From Afifellaceae bacterium (GTDB lineage Bacteria; Pseudomonadota; Alphaproteobacteria; Rhizobiales; Afifellaceae): a DNA stretch of 64,000 nt. The notes under the pieces were generated by a model. That model was given only the letters and a program-made list of their open reading frames with translations. It made no database searches and had not been told where the DNA came from. Positions within the stretch are counted from its first letter, which is position 1. Every line of letters begins with the position of its first letter. Position numbers and translations under genes: made by a program. Positions 35,263 through 43,398 of the stretch are shown here, one piece after another. The stretch spans positions 1 through 64,000 of the forward strand of contig JANQRH010000004.1 in the NCBI GenBank assembly GCA_028284625.1, in the 5' to 3' direction.

Positions 35263-35536
35263 AACCGTCGCGGCCGAAAGTGGGCCGATCGGCCCGCTTC
35301 GTCAACGCGCTGGCTCATGCCATAGGCCCGGAGCCCGCGCAACCGGGCGGCGGAGCCTCGGGCCACCACAAGCGGTCCCCCAATATCTGTCGTCATGCCC
35401 GGACTTGATCCGGGCATCCATTCCTGAGCCGATCCGATCGGCCAATCGCCAGCGAGGTGGATTGCCGGGTCAAGCCCGGCAATGACGACAGAGAAGGGTG
35501 CGCAAGGAGCAAAATAACCCCATCCCCCGGCGATCC
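35263..35536. other. Intergenic region upstream of tRNA-Thr
   Basis: No coding frame with a credible start is seen. The stretch holds the palindromic repeat described at 35387-35491 and otherwise GC-rich sequence. The tRNA promoter must lie near 35263-35320 on the minus strand but has no clear consensus. Confidence 0.6.
35387..35491. repeat. Composite palindromic intergenic repeat
   Basis: The ends CTGTCGTCAT and ATGACGACAG are perfect inverted repeats. Inside are two hairpins, ATGCCCGGacttgatCCGGGCAT and TTGCCGGGtcaagCCCGGCAA. Elements with these words are frequent between genes in Rhizobiales (RIME-like mosaic elements); their role is not established. Confidence 0.75.
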
Positions 35537-35565
35537 TTGCCTCTTTCCTGCCGCTCCTCTATATC
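35537..35565 (+). promoter_or_regulatory. Candidate promoter of rpmI-rplT-pheS
   Basis: TTGCCT (35537-35542) and TATATC (35560-35565) with a 17-base spacer, about 130 bases upstream of rpmI. Confidence 0.45.
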
Positions 35566-35653
35566 ACCGCCTGCCGGGTCGCCCGGCGCGGGCCTCAGGC
35601 CCAGGGCATGCCGTGGCGACCTCAAGAACGCTCAATTCCGAGCTTCCAAGCGG

Positions 35654-35684
35654 CGCCCGCCGGCAAGGCGGGCGGTTTCGCGTT
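35654..35684 (+). promoter_or_regulatory. Hairpin in the rpmI leader
   Basis: CGCCCGCC and GGCGGGCG (35654-35674) form an 8-bp stem with a five-base loop followed by GTTTCGCGTTT, 14 bases before the rpmI ATG and just ahead of its AAGGAGAG ribosome site. It looks like an attenuator or a binding site for feedback by L20, as in other rpmI-rplT leaders. Confidence 0.5.
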
Positions 35685-35697
35685 TAAGGAGAGCCAA

Positions 35698-35898
35698 ATG
35701 CCCAAGCAGAAGACCAAGTCCGGCGCCAAGAAGCGCTTCAAAATGACCGCCACCGGCAAGGTGAAAGTGCTGCAGGCGGGCAAGCGCCACGGCATGATCA
35801 AGCGGACGCCGAAATTCATCCGCCAGGCGCGCGGCACCACCGTGCTGGCGCCTCAGGATGCGGCGATCGTCAAGGTCTACATGCCCTACAACCGCTGA
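35698..35898 (+). CDS. rpmI: 50S ribosomal protein L35
   Basis: 66 residues, the usual L35 length. ATG 35698 follows AAGGAGAGCCAA and yields [23 protein letters not shown], the family N-terminus; the longer open frame has no ribosome site. The protein is very basic and sits in the large ribosomal subunit. rplT follows 27 bases later. Confidence 0.97.
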   Translation: MPKQKTKSGAKKRFKMTATGKVKVLQAGKRHGMIKRTPKFIRQARGTTVLAPQDAAIVKVYMPYNR

Positions 35899-35925
35899 TC
35901 TCGCGAGACGCAAGGAGTTTTTGCC

Positions 35926-36330
35926 ATGGCGCGCGTCAAACGCGGCGTGACCTCTCACGCCAAGCACAAGAAGGTCTTGCGGGCGGCGAAGGGCTATTAC
36001 GGCCGCCGTAAGAACACTATCCGGGTCGCCAAGCAGGCCGTGGAGAAGGCGCAGCAATACGCCTACCGCGACCGCCGCAACAAGAAGCGCAATTTCCGCG
36101 CTCTTTGGATTCAGCGCATCAACGCCGCCGCGCGCCAGGAGGGGCTCACCTATGCCCGCCTGATCGACGGCCTGACCAAGGCCGGCATCGCGGTGGACCG
36201 TAAGGTGCTCGCCGATCTCGCCGTGCACGAGCCGGCGGCTTTTTCGGAAATCGCCGGCCAGGCCAAGGATGCGCTGAGCTATCTGAAGGACAAGACGCCC
36301 GGCGAGTTTGAAAAGGCGGTCGCGCAGTAG
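35926..36330 (+). CDS. rplT: 50S ribosomal protein L20
   Basis: 134 residues beginning [19 protein letters not shown], with the family segment [22 protein letters not shown]. It binds 23S rRNA early in assembly of the large subunit and in several bacteria represses the rpmI-rplT mRNA. It starts after AAGGAG. A 12/11-base stem-loop with one bulge (36344-36369) lies 14 bases after the stop and may mark mRNA processing before pheS. Confidence 0.97.
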   Translation: MARVKRGVTSHAKHKKVLRAAKGYYGRRKNTIRVAKQAVEKAQQYAYRDRRNKKRNFRALWIQRINAAARQEGLTYARLIDGLTKAGIAVDRKVLADLAVHEPAAFSEIAGQAKDALSYLKDKTPGEFEKAVAQ

Positions 36331-36454
36331 ATCAGTGCTGGACGCGCAAAGCCGCAGCGCGGCTTGCGCAGACCACACTTGATCCGCCCGCCCGTTCCGT
36401 GACATTTCGGGCCGCGCCGTTCGCAGGAACAACGGCGCGCCCGGACATGACGCC

Positions 36455-37549
36455 ATGCAAGACACACCCGCATCCGACCTTGCCTCGTTGAAAGCCGAGA
36501 TCGCAGACGCGATTTCCGCGGCTGAGGACGAGCGCGCGCTGGAGGCGGTGCGCGTCGCCGCACTCGGCAAGAAGGGATCGATCTCCGCCCGCCTGAAAGG
36601 GCTCGGCGCGATGAGCCCTGAGGAGCGGAAAGCCGCCGGCCAGGCTCTCAATCAGCTCCGCGACGAGGTGGCTGAGGCGCTGGAGGCCCGCCGCGCCGCG
36701 CTTGCCGAAACCGCACTTGAAGCGCGGCTCGCGTCGGAGACGGTCGATGTCACGCTCCCCGCCCGGCCGGAACGGACCGGCACGGTGCATCCGGTCACGC
36801 AGGTCTGGCAGGAGATCATCGCCATCTTCGGCGACATGGGCTTCTCGCTCGCCGAGGGCCCGCATATCGAAAGCGACTGGTACAATTTCGGCGCGCTGAA
36901 CATCCCGCCGGAGCATCCTGCTCGGCAGGAGCACGACACCTTCTACTTCAATCCGCGCCCCGGCTCCGACGAGCGCCTGGTGCTGCGCACGCACACTTCG
37001 CCGGTGCAGATCCGCACGATGGAGAACACCAAGCCGCCGATCCGCATCATCGCGCCCGGCCGCACGTTCCGCTCCGATTCCGATCAGACACACACGCCGA
37101 TGTTCCATCAGCTTGAGGCGCTGGTCATCGACGAGACGACGCATCTCGGTCATCTAAAAGGAACGGTGGAGGCCTTCGTCAAAGCCTTCTTCGAGGTCGA
37201 CGATTTGAAGATGCGCTTCCGCCCGTCTCACTTCCCGTTCACCGAGCCGTCGATGGAGGTCGATATCGGCTGCTCATGGGAGGGCGGCGAACTGAAGATC
37301 GGCGTCGGCGACGACTGGCTGGAGATTCTCGGCTCCGGCATGGTGCATCCCAACGTCATCCGCGCCGGCGGCCTCGATCCGGATCGCTATCAGGGCTTCG
37401 CCTTCGGTATGGGCATCGACCGCATCGCTATGCTGAAATACGGCATCCCCGATCTCCGCGCCTTCTTCGAGGCGGATTTGCGCTGGCTCAGGCACTACGG
37501 CTTCTCAGCGCTTGCCATGCCGACGCTCGCCGAGGGGCTGAGCCTCTAA
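36455..37549 (+). CDS. pheS: Phenylalanine--tRNA ligase alpha subunit
   Basis: 364 residues. The N-terminal coiled coil (about 5-90) precedes the class II catalytic core with motif 2 ([30 protein letters not shown]) and motif 3 ([18 protein letters not shown]). It pairs with PheT to charge tRNA-Phe. pheT normally follows directly; here its start is 2.1 kb away beyond three other genes. Confidence 0.97.
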   Translation: MQDTPASDLASLKAEIADAISAAEDERALEAVRVAALGKKGSISARLKGLGAMSPEERKAAGQALNQLRDEVAEALEARRAALAETALEARLASETVDVTLPARPERTGTVHPVTQVWQEIIAIFGDMGFSLAEGPHIESDWYNFGALNIPPEHPARQEHDTFYFNPRPGSDERLVLRTHTSPVQIRTMENTKPPIRIIAPGRTFRSDSDQTHTPMFHQLEALVIDETTHLGHLKGTVEAFVKAFFEVDDLKMRFRPSHFPFTEPSMEVDIGCSWEGGELKIGVGDDWLEILGSGMVHPNVIRAGGLDPDRYQGFAFGMGIDRIAMLKYGIPDLRAFFEADLRWLRHYGFSALAMPTLAEGLSL

Positions 37550-37623
37550 GCGCCAGCGTTTTCAGGGCTTTGCGGCATGGCTCGCGGACGGCGCTGGTCG
37601 CGCCGCCCGCATCTTAATCGCAG

Positions 37624-37857
37624 TCAGTACCGCCTAGGCCTGATCCACAGATCATGGTCGCCCGTGGTCGTATGGATCTCCATCTTCTCCAGGCCCATGT
37701 CGTTCAGGAGGTAGGTCGGAACCGTCTGCAGGGTACGGCGATCCTTGCCCATCTTCCGGCGCTCACTGAAGCAGCGCGCGAACAGGCTTCTGAGCCCTGC
37801 GGCCGCATGCCATGCGGCGGCAAGTCTCGACGGATTGCGCGACAGCGCGGTATTCAC
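37624..37857 (-). CDS. Small DUF1127-like protein
   Basis: 77 residues from a GTG at 37857, six to seven bases after a strong AAGGAAGGAG. The C-terminal half reads TVPTYLLNDMGLEKMEI, close to the DUF1127 core (L-x-D-[IM]-G-[LI]). Such small Arg-rich proteins occur in many copies in rhizobia and some affect RNA turnover or phosphate and carbon metabolism. It is antisense to its neighbours between pheS and pheT. Confidence 0.75.
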   Translation of the reverse strand: MNTALSRNPSRLAAAWHAAAGLRSLFARCFSERRKMGKDRRTLQTVPTYLLNDMGLEKMEIHTTTGDHDLWIRPRRY

Positions 37858-38125
37858 GACGTTCTCCTTCCTTCAAGCAGGCGTAAACGCGGCCCGAGAA
37901 CGGACCGCAACTTCGATGTGTGATCGGGCTGGTAGCCGGCGGAGCGGTATCTCTAACCGCTGCCTGTTTCAGCCACGTTTCATGTGGTCTCTGATTTGGT
38001 TTCGCCAAGGGCCAAGGCGAGGAATTTTCGTGGCAGGCACTTGCGCGCGTCCGATTGGCCGATCGGAGCAAGAACCTGTCCTTTGGGCGTTAGCGCGTTG
38101 TGGCGTGAAGCGGCATGCACGGCGG

Positions 38126-38725
38126 ATGGACATGACCGCCCGCTACGACCGCGAAGCACCGACCTGGGAACAATCTCTCCGCAGTCTCGGATACGCGGCC
38201 GCCTACGAGGATTTCTTAAGCGATCGCACGCTTCGTTCAGGTCCCGTCCTCGACGTGGGAACGGGGACCGGCGCTTTGGCCCGAGCGTGGGTCAATGCCG
38301 GCGGCAGCCGAGACCTCACGCTGCTGGATCCGTCGCAAAGAATGCTGTCGATTGCCTCCAGCCATTTGGGAGCGCTCGGCGTTGCACCAAAAATCGTGCA
38401 AGGCGCAATCGAGCAGTCCGGCTGGTTCCCGCCCTTCTCCGCCATTCTCACCGCACATGCCGTAGAGCACTGCGCGCGCCCGCGGGAGGCGTTTCAGCAT
38501 TTCGCAAGCTGGCTCGGACCGCATGGCCGGCTTTACCTGGTGATGTCGCAGCCCCACTGGTGCAACTGGTTGATTTGGCTGCGTTTCCGTCACCGCTGGT
38601 TCAGCGAGGCTCAGGTCCTGGAGATGGCCAAGGGGGCCGGCTTCCGCCATGTGCTCACGCATGCCTTCCAGAAGGGCCCACCGAGCCGCACCAGCCTCGC
38701 CTATCTGTTTTCAAAGAACGGATAG
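38126..38725 (+). CDS. Class I SAM-dependent methyltransferase
   Basis: 199 residues from ATG 38126 (ATG 38132 is the alternative). The frame is open 127 codons further upstream, but that part is low-complexity and overlaps the DUF1127-like gene on the other strand. Motif I is VLDVGTGTGALARAW, followed by LTLLDPSQRML and a UbiE/Methyltransf_11-type order (AHAVEHCARPREAFQHFASWLGPHGRLYLVM). The substrate is unknown. It precedes the AraC regulator by 52 bases on the same strand. Confidence 0.82.
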   Translation: MDMTARYDREAPTWEQSLRSLGYAAAYEDFLSDRTLRSGPVLDVGTGTGALARAWVNAGGSRDLTLLDPSQRMLSIASSHLGALGVAPKIVQGAIEQSGWFPPFSAILTAHAVEHCARPREAFQHFASWLGPHGRLYLVMSQPHWCNWLIWLRFRHRWFSEAQVLEMAKGAGFRHVLTHAFQKGPPSRTSLAYLFSKNG

Positions 38726-38777
38726 GCGCGGAAGCCGCCGCTGTTTCTTCAGCCCAGCGCCATCGTAGACTGCGGGG

Positions 38778-39536
38778 ATGGAACCGGAAGCCTATTGCTT
38801 TCATCGGCATTTCGATCCTGCGGGCCCGACGGAGTTCCAGGTGGAGCGCCACTATCTGCTCCACGCACTTGAAGGGACGCTGCGGCTTGAGGCCGAGGGA
38901 CGGCGCTGGACATTGCCGCCGGCGCGCGCCGCGTTGATCGCGGCGGGCCACCCGATCACCGTGTCGATCCAGACAAAGCTCACATCTGCCTCGGTGCTCT
39001 TCTCCACCGATTTCATGCCGGCGCCGTCGCGGGTCCTCTCCGTCTTCGACATGTCACCATTGGCGCGCGCGCTCATCGCCGAGTGTCGGCAATGGGGCCC
39101 TGACAGCGGCCGCCTTTCGCCTTATGCGCGGCGCATCTTTGAGACGCTCGCCGCCGTCGTTCAGAAACTTGCGCAAGATCCCAGCCCCTGCGTGTTGCCA
39201 TCACCATCCAGCGCGGAGCTTGCCCGGGCATTGGCGATGACGGAGGAACTGTCTCACGGTTCTCCGAGCTTCGAAGAGATCGCACGCGCAACGGGCCAAT
39301 CCCCGCGCGCGCTTTCCCGTCGCTTCGCCACCGAGATGGGCATGACCTGGCGCGAAGCCTTGCGGCGCGTTCGCATGATCCGCGCGGTGGAGGCGCTGGC
39401 GACCAGCGATGCTCCGATTACGGAGATCGCCATGTCCGTCGGCTACAATTCGCTGTCGGCGTTCAACGCCGCGTTCCGTGACCTGACCGGAAAGAGCCCC
39501 AGCGCGTATCGCGCGACCTTCGACGCTTCCGATTGA
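38778..39536 (+). CDS. AraC-family transcriptional regulator
   Basis: 252 residues. The N-terminal half is a cupin-like sensing domain (ALEGTLRLEAEGRRWTLPPARAALIAAGH). The C-terminal 100 residues hold the two AraC helix-turn-helices (SFEEIARATGQSPRALSRRF and ITEIAMSVGYNSLSAFNAAF) ending in FRDLTGKSPSAYR. The effector is unknown. Its target may be the methyltransferase just upstream. It lies between pheS and pheT. Confidence 0.9.
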   Translation: MEPEAYCFHRHFDPAGPTEFQVERHYLLHALEGTLRLEAEGRRWTLPPARAALIAAGHPITVSIQTKLTSASVLFSTDFMPAPSRVLSVFDMSPLARALIAECRQWGPDSGRLSPYARRIFETLAAVVQKLAQDPSPCVLPSPSSAELARALAMTEELSHGSPSFEEIARATGQSPRALSRRFATEMGMTWREALRRVRMIRAVEALATSDAPITEIAMSVGYNSLSAFNAAFRDLTGKSPSAYRATFDASD

Positions 39537-39638
39537 CTGCCGCGCCGCAGAGACATCGACTGCGGCCCGCCCTTGCCACCTCCCACTTGCCCGGCTAGGT
39601 GAACGGGCTTGCCGCCCGCCCGCACTCGCTAAACGCCA

Positions 39639-42044
39639 ATGAAGTTCACCCTTTCCTGGCTCAAAGACCATCTCGACACCGAGGCCTCCGCCGCGGAGAT
39701 CGCCGATGCGCTGACGCATCTCGGCCTGGAGCTGGAGGAGCTCTCCAATCCTTCGGAGAAGCTGAAGCCGTTTGTCATCGCCAGCGTCCTGGAGGCCCGC
39801 GCCCACCCCAACGCCGACCGCCTGAGCCTTTGCCGTGTCGAGTTCGGCGGCGAAGCGCCGGTGCAGGTCGTGTGCGGCGCGCCCAATGCCCGCACCGGCA
39901 TGAAGGGCGTCTTCGCGCCGGTCGGTACGCACATCCCCGGCACCGGCATCGACCTCAAGGCCGGCAAAATACGCGGCGAAGCGTCGAACGGCATGCTTCT
40001 GTCGGAGCGCGAGCTCGGTCTCTCCGACGAGCACGAGGGCATTGTCGACCTGCCCGAGGATGCGCCGATCGGCGTTCCGTATGCGGCGTGGGCGGGCCTC
40101 GACGACCCGGTCATCGACTTCGCCGTCACGCCCAACCGGCCGGACGCGCTCGGCGTCCACGGCATTGCCCGCGACCTCGCTGCCAAAGGCATCGGCCGGC
40201 TGAGGCCGCTGCAAGAGATCGGCGTCGCAGGGAGCTTTGAAAGCCCGATCGGCGTGGAGCTTCGCTTCGACGATCCCGACAACAAGCCCTGCCCGCTATT
40301 CATCGGCCGCTTCATCCGCGGTGTCACCAATGGTCCGTCGCCGGCCTGGATGCAACAGCGCCTGCGCGCCATCGGCCTGCGGCCGATCTCCGCGCTGGTC
40401 GATATCACCAATTACATCACCTACACCTACGCCCGCCCGCTGCATGTCTTCGACGCCGACAAGGTGAAGGGCACTATCCACGCGCGGCTCGCCAAGGAAG
40501 GCGAAACGATCGAGGGGCTCGACGGCAAGACCTACACGCTCGACCCCGAGATGACGGTCATTGCCGACGATAACGGCGCGGAAGGCATTGGCGGCGTCAT
40601 CGGCGGCGAGGTCACCGGATGCACGGCGGAGACCGTCAACGTCTTCCTGGAGGCGGCCTATTTTGATCCGATCCGCACCGCCGCCACCGGCCGCAAGCTG
40701 AGTGTCGTCACCGACGCGCGCTATCGCTTCGAGCGCGGCGTTGATCCGGCCTTCGTCGAGCAGGGTGCTGAGATCGGCACGCAGATGATCCTCGACCTTT
40801 GCGGCGGCGAAGCCTCCGAGCTTGTGGTCGCCGGCAAGGCGCCCGTCAGAAGCTTGTCTTTGCCGCTCCGCATGGACCGCGTGAAGACGCTCGCCGGCGT
40901 CGACATTCCGCCCGACGAGCAGCTGGATATTCTGCGCTCCATCGGCTTCACCGTAGCCGGCACCGACACGGAGATCGTCGCCGAAGCCCCGCCATGGCGT
41001 CCCGATATCGACGGCGAAGCCGATCTCGTTGAAGAGATCGTGCGCGTCTATGGCCTCGACAAGGTCGAGCACGTCATGCTGCCGCGGCTGGAGGCAGTGA
41101 CCGGCCGCCGCATCTCTGTCGCGCAGCGGCGGCGCTTTCAGGCGGCGCGCGCCCTCGCCGCGCGCGGCATGAACGAAGCGGTGACCTGGTCTTTCGTGCC
41201 CAAGCGCGATGCGGAGCTCTTTGGCGGCGGCGCGCCGGAACTGGCCCTCGCCAACCCGATCTCCACCGAGATGTCCGACATGCGCCCGTCGCTGCTGCCG
41301 ACATTGCTGGCGGCCGCCAAGCGCAATTCCGCGCGCGGCTTGTCCGATCTGGCACTGTTTGAAGTCGGGCAGGTCTATGGCGGCGACAGGCCGGAGGATG
41401 AGCGCATCCACGCCACCGGGCTGCGGACCGGCAAAAGCGGCGCGCGCCATTGGTCCGATGCACCGCGGTCGCTCGATCTCTTCGACGCCAAGGCCGACGC
41501 TTTGGCGGCGCTCGCCGCCGCCGGCGCGCCGATTGCCAGCCTGCAGACCGCCGCGGAAGGGCCGTCCTGGTATCATCCCGGCCGGGTGGGCGCATTCATG
41601 CTCGGTCCGAAGAACCGGCTCGCCGTCTTCGGAGAGGTGCACCCGCGCGTGCTTGCGGCCATGGACGTCGCCGGACCGATCGCCGCGTTCGAGATCGACC
41701 TCGACGCCGTGCCGCTCCCCAAGGCGGCGCGCACCGCCCGTTCCGCCCTCGATGCGTCGCAGTTCCAGGGCGTGACGCGCGACTTCGCCTTTGTCGTCGC
41801 CGGCGACGTTGCCGCGGAGCGCATCATCCGCGCTGCCAAAGGTGCCGACAAATCCCTGGTGGAGACCGTTTCGGTGTTCGACGTGTTCACCGGCGAGGCG
41901 ATCGGCGAGCGTCAGAAATCCGTCGCCATCGAAGTGACGCTTCAGCCGCGCGACCGCACGCTCACCGACGAGGAAATCGACAAGACCTCCGCGGCGATCG
42001 TCGCGGCCGTCGAAAAAGCGACCGGCGGTGTCCTGCGCACGTGA
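39639..42044 (+). CDS. pheT: Phenylalanine--tRNA ligase beta subunit
   Basis: 801 residues, full length: N-terminal B1 and EMAP-type tRNA-binding region (about 40-150), B3/B4 editing domain (about 210-380), B5 (about 400-475), catalytic-like core and a C-terminal anticodon-binding FDX-ACB domain (about 705-801; VTRDFAFVVAGDV). It completes PheS. It has no obvious ribosome site of its own, and its distance from pheS means that it needs its own promoter or a long transcript. Confidence 0.96.
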   Translation: MKFTLSWLKDHLDTEASAAEIADALTHLGLELEELSNPSEKLKPFVIASVLEARAHPNADRLSLCRVEFGGEAPVQVVCGAPNARTGMKGVFAPVGTHIPGTGIDLKAGKIRGEASNGMLLSERELGLSDEHEGIVDLPEDAPIGVPYAAWAGLDDPVIDFAVTPNRPDALGVHGIARDLAAKGIGRLRPLQEIGVAGSFESPIGVELRFDDPDNKPCPLFIGRFIRGVTNGPSPAWMQQRLRAIGLRPISALVDITNYITYTYARPLHVFDADKVKGTIHARLAKEGETIEGLDGKTYTLDPEMTVIADDNGAEGIGGVIGGEVTGCTAETVNVFLEAAYFDPIRTAATGRKLSVVTDARYRFERGVDPAFVEQGAEIGTQMILDLCGGEASELVVAGKAPVRSLSLPLRMDRVKTLAGVDIPPDEQLDILRSIGFTVAGTDTEIVAEAPPWRPDIDGEADLVEEIVRVYGLDKVEHVMLPRLEAVTGRRISVAQRRRFQAARALAARGMNEAVTWSFVPKRDAELFGGGAPELALANPISTEMSDMRPSLLPTLLAAAKRNSARGLSDLALFEVGQVYGGDRPEDERIHATGLRTGKSGARHWSDAPRSLDLFDAKADALAALAAAGAPIASLQTAAEGPSWYHPGRVGAFMLGPKNRLAVFGEVHPRVLAAMDVAGPIAAFEIDLDAVPLPKAARTARSALDASQFQGVTRDFAFVVAGDVAAERIIRAAKGADKSLVETVSVFDVFTGEAIGERQKSVAIEVTLQPRDRTLTDEEIDKTSAAIVAAVEKATGGVLRT

Positions 42045-42046
42045 CG

Positions 42047-42061
42047 TTAACCTCTTGTTAA
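42047..42061 (+). promoter_or_regulatory. TTAA-N7-TTAA palindrome (CtrA-type consensus)
   Basis: TTAACCTCTTGTTAA matches the CtrA binding consensus TTAA-N7-TTAA, three bases after the pheT stop and at the head of an AT-rich non-coding stretch. CtrA is the cell-cycle regulator of alphaproteobacteria. Whether any transcript starts here is unknown. Confidence 0.4.
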
Positions 42062-42139
42062 CTCATTGATTTTCTTGGAAAACCTGTGGATTGTCACGAT
42101 CTCGCCACGCGAAAAATAAGTGATTTCAAAAGCTTAAAC

Positions 42140-42270
42140 TGGGTTGCCCCTCTGTTCTTCTCGAATTGTGGCTGCTGTTCCTTCGGAACGGAGATAGAAC
42201 ACATGGCGCATCAATGACTTAGCAGGTTCCGGCGCGGCTAATGCCCCTAACAGGCACACAGTGCGCCGGC
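42140..42270 (+). ncRNA. Candidate structured RNA downstream of pheT
   Basis: The 42045-42286 interval holds no credible gene but several nested stems: TGTTCT (42153-42158) with AGAACA (42196-42201) enclosing GTTCC-TTC-GGAAC (42177-42189), then CCGGCGC (42229-42235) with GCGCCGG (42263-42269) enclosing TGCC/GGCA. A run of AT-rich sequence precedes it. It could be a small RNA or a leader; no T-rich terminator follows, which weakens the case. Confidence 0.3.
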
Positions 42271-42286
42271 TACGAAAACAGCCACC

Positions 42287-42781
42287 TCAGGTGATCGCCT
42301 CGATCTGATCCTCACTCAGCGTGCCCGGCACAATGGTGATCGGCACGGGAAAAGTGCCGGACCCACGCCCGGCAATGGCCGAGACAAGCGGCCCCGGCCC
42401 CTCGGAGCTCTCCCCGGCGGCCAGCACCAGGACGGCGACATCCTCGTCCGATTCAATCAGCCGGCGGATCTCTTCTGCCGTCTTGCCCTCGCGGATCACC
42501 ATCTCCGTGTCGAGATTGGCGACGTCGCGGGCTTGTGCAGCGAACTTCGACAGCGAGGCCTGCGCCTGCTCGCGGGCTTCCTCGCGCATGATGTCCTCAA
42601 CGCCGGCAAAGCCCTGCGGCCCCTCCGGCTCGATGACGAAGAGAAGCACGACGCCTCCGCCGGTATGCTGGGCCCGCCGCGCCGCAAAGGAGAGCGCGAC
42701 CATGCATTCCGGCGTGTCGTCGATGACGACGAGGAACTTCCGCTTGTGGCCCTCTTCGTGGGCGCGTCTTGGCAGCATCAT
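42287..42781 (-). CDS. Universal stress protein (UspA family)
   Basis: 164 residues from ATG 42781 (42778 also possible). A single Usp domain: KFLVVIDDTPECMVALSFAARRA at the start and, near the end, AIAGRGSGTFPVPITIVPG, a variant of the ATP-binding G-x2-G-x9-G[S/T] motif. The family supports survival under stress and often dimerises. In many Hyphomicrobiales a usp gene lies right after trpS; here it lies after pheT. Confidence 0.88.
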   Translation of the reverse strand: MMLPRRAHEEGHKRKFLVVIDDTPECMVALSFAARRAQHTGGGVVLLFVIEPEGPQGFAGVEDIMREEAREQAQASLSKFAAQARDVANLDTEMVIREGKTAEEIRRLIESDEDVAVLVLAAGESSEGPGPLVSAIAGRGSGTFPVPITIVPGTLSEDQIEAIT

Positions 42782-42871
42782 GAGGGGACACTGCCATCGC
42801 GGCTTGGCCGCGACAAGCGCTTGACATGGAGTGCGAGAAACCTAGCCGGGGAGCTGCCCCGGAATGGCGGA

Positions 42872-43168
42872 TTAGGCCGCGCGGCGATACGTGTCGGCTG
42901 CGACCGCGCCGCTCTCAACCAGTTCGTCGTGCACGCCTTGGCGGGCGCCGTGCTGGTAGACATCGCCCAGATCGGTCGGCAGGCCGGCTTTGCGGAGCCG
43001 CTCCACGGCCGCGTCGATCTGCTGAAGTACAAGCCACGCCATATGCGTCTTCAGCCCGCGATCGCCCGCGTTGCGGCTGCTCGCCAGCACCAGCGCAGCG
43101 GCCAGCTCCTGGCCGTATTCCCGGCCCATCCGGGCCATCTCTTCTGCAACTCTTGCTCTGTCGGACAT
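42872..43168 (-). CDS. Hypothetical protein
   Basis: 98 residues starting after GAGGGCGAC at ATG 43168. It is mainly helical (DRARVAEEMARMGREYGQELAAALV, LVLQQIDAAVERLRKAGLP) without membrane segments or known motifs. GC-rich third positions fit a real gene. It is divergent from mtnA; the open frame on the opposite strand is an extension of mtnA without support. Confidence 0.65.
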   Translation of the reverse strand: MSDRARVAEEMARMGREYGQELAAALVLASSRNAGDRGLKTHMAWLVLQQIDAAVERLRKAGLPTDLGDVYQHGARQGVHDELVESGAVAADTYRRAA

Positions 43169-43398
43169 GTCGCCCTCAACGCCTCGCCCGCGCCTTTGGC
43201 GGGCTCCCTTTCCGCTCGCATATAGGAGCGCGGCGTTTCGGGAGCATTGCGTTGATCGCGAAAATTGTTTCGTCCGCCCTTGCGCCTCGACCGGCGGTAA
43301 ACAAAGCCTTGCTGAACTACACCGGGGCCCATGTCTCCGGCTCGACAGCGACGACGGAATTCTGTTGGGTGGCGGCCTCAGACAAGGATTTGGAAACC

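Noticed and set aside
37745-38125. N-terminal extension of the methyltransferase at 38126
   Set aside because: Arg/Ser-rich translation antisense to a gene with a strong ribosome site; the methyltransferase fold begins after 38126.
40296-41642. 448-codon open frame antisense to pheT
   Set aside because: No motif and pheT is complete on the other strand.
42084-42092. DnaA-box-like TGTGGATTG
   Set aside because: One mismatch to the consensus and only a single copy, so no origin can be inferred.
42202-42216. Four-codon minigene (M-A-H-Q) after a GGAG in the interval downstream of pheT
   Set aside because: Too short to separate from chance; noted only as part of the structured region.
42826-43398. 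Long N-terminal extension of mtnA
   Set aside because: It overlaps an oppositely directed gene, is unlike the MtnA family N-terminus, and the internal ATG 43399 gives the standard start.
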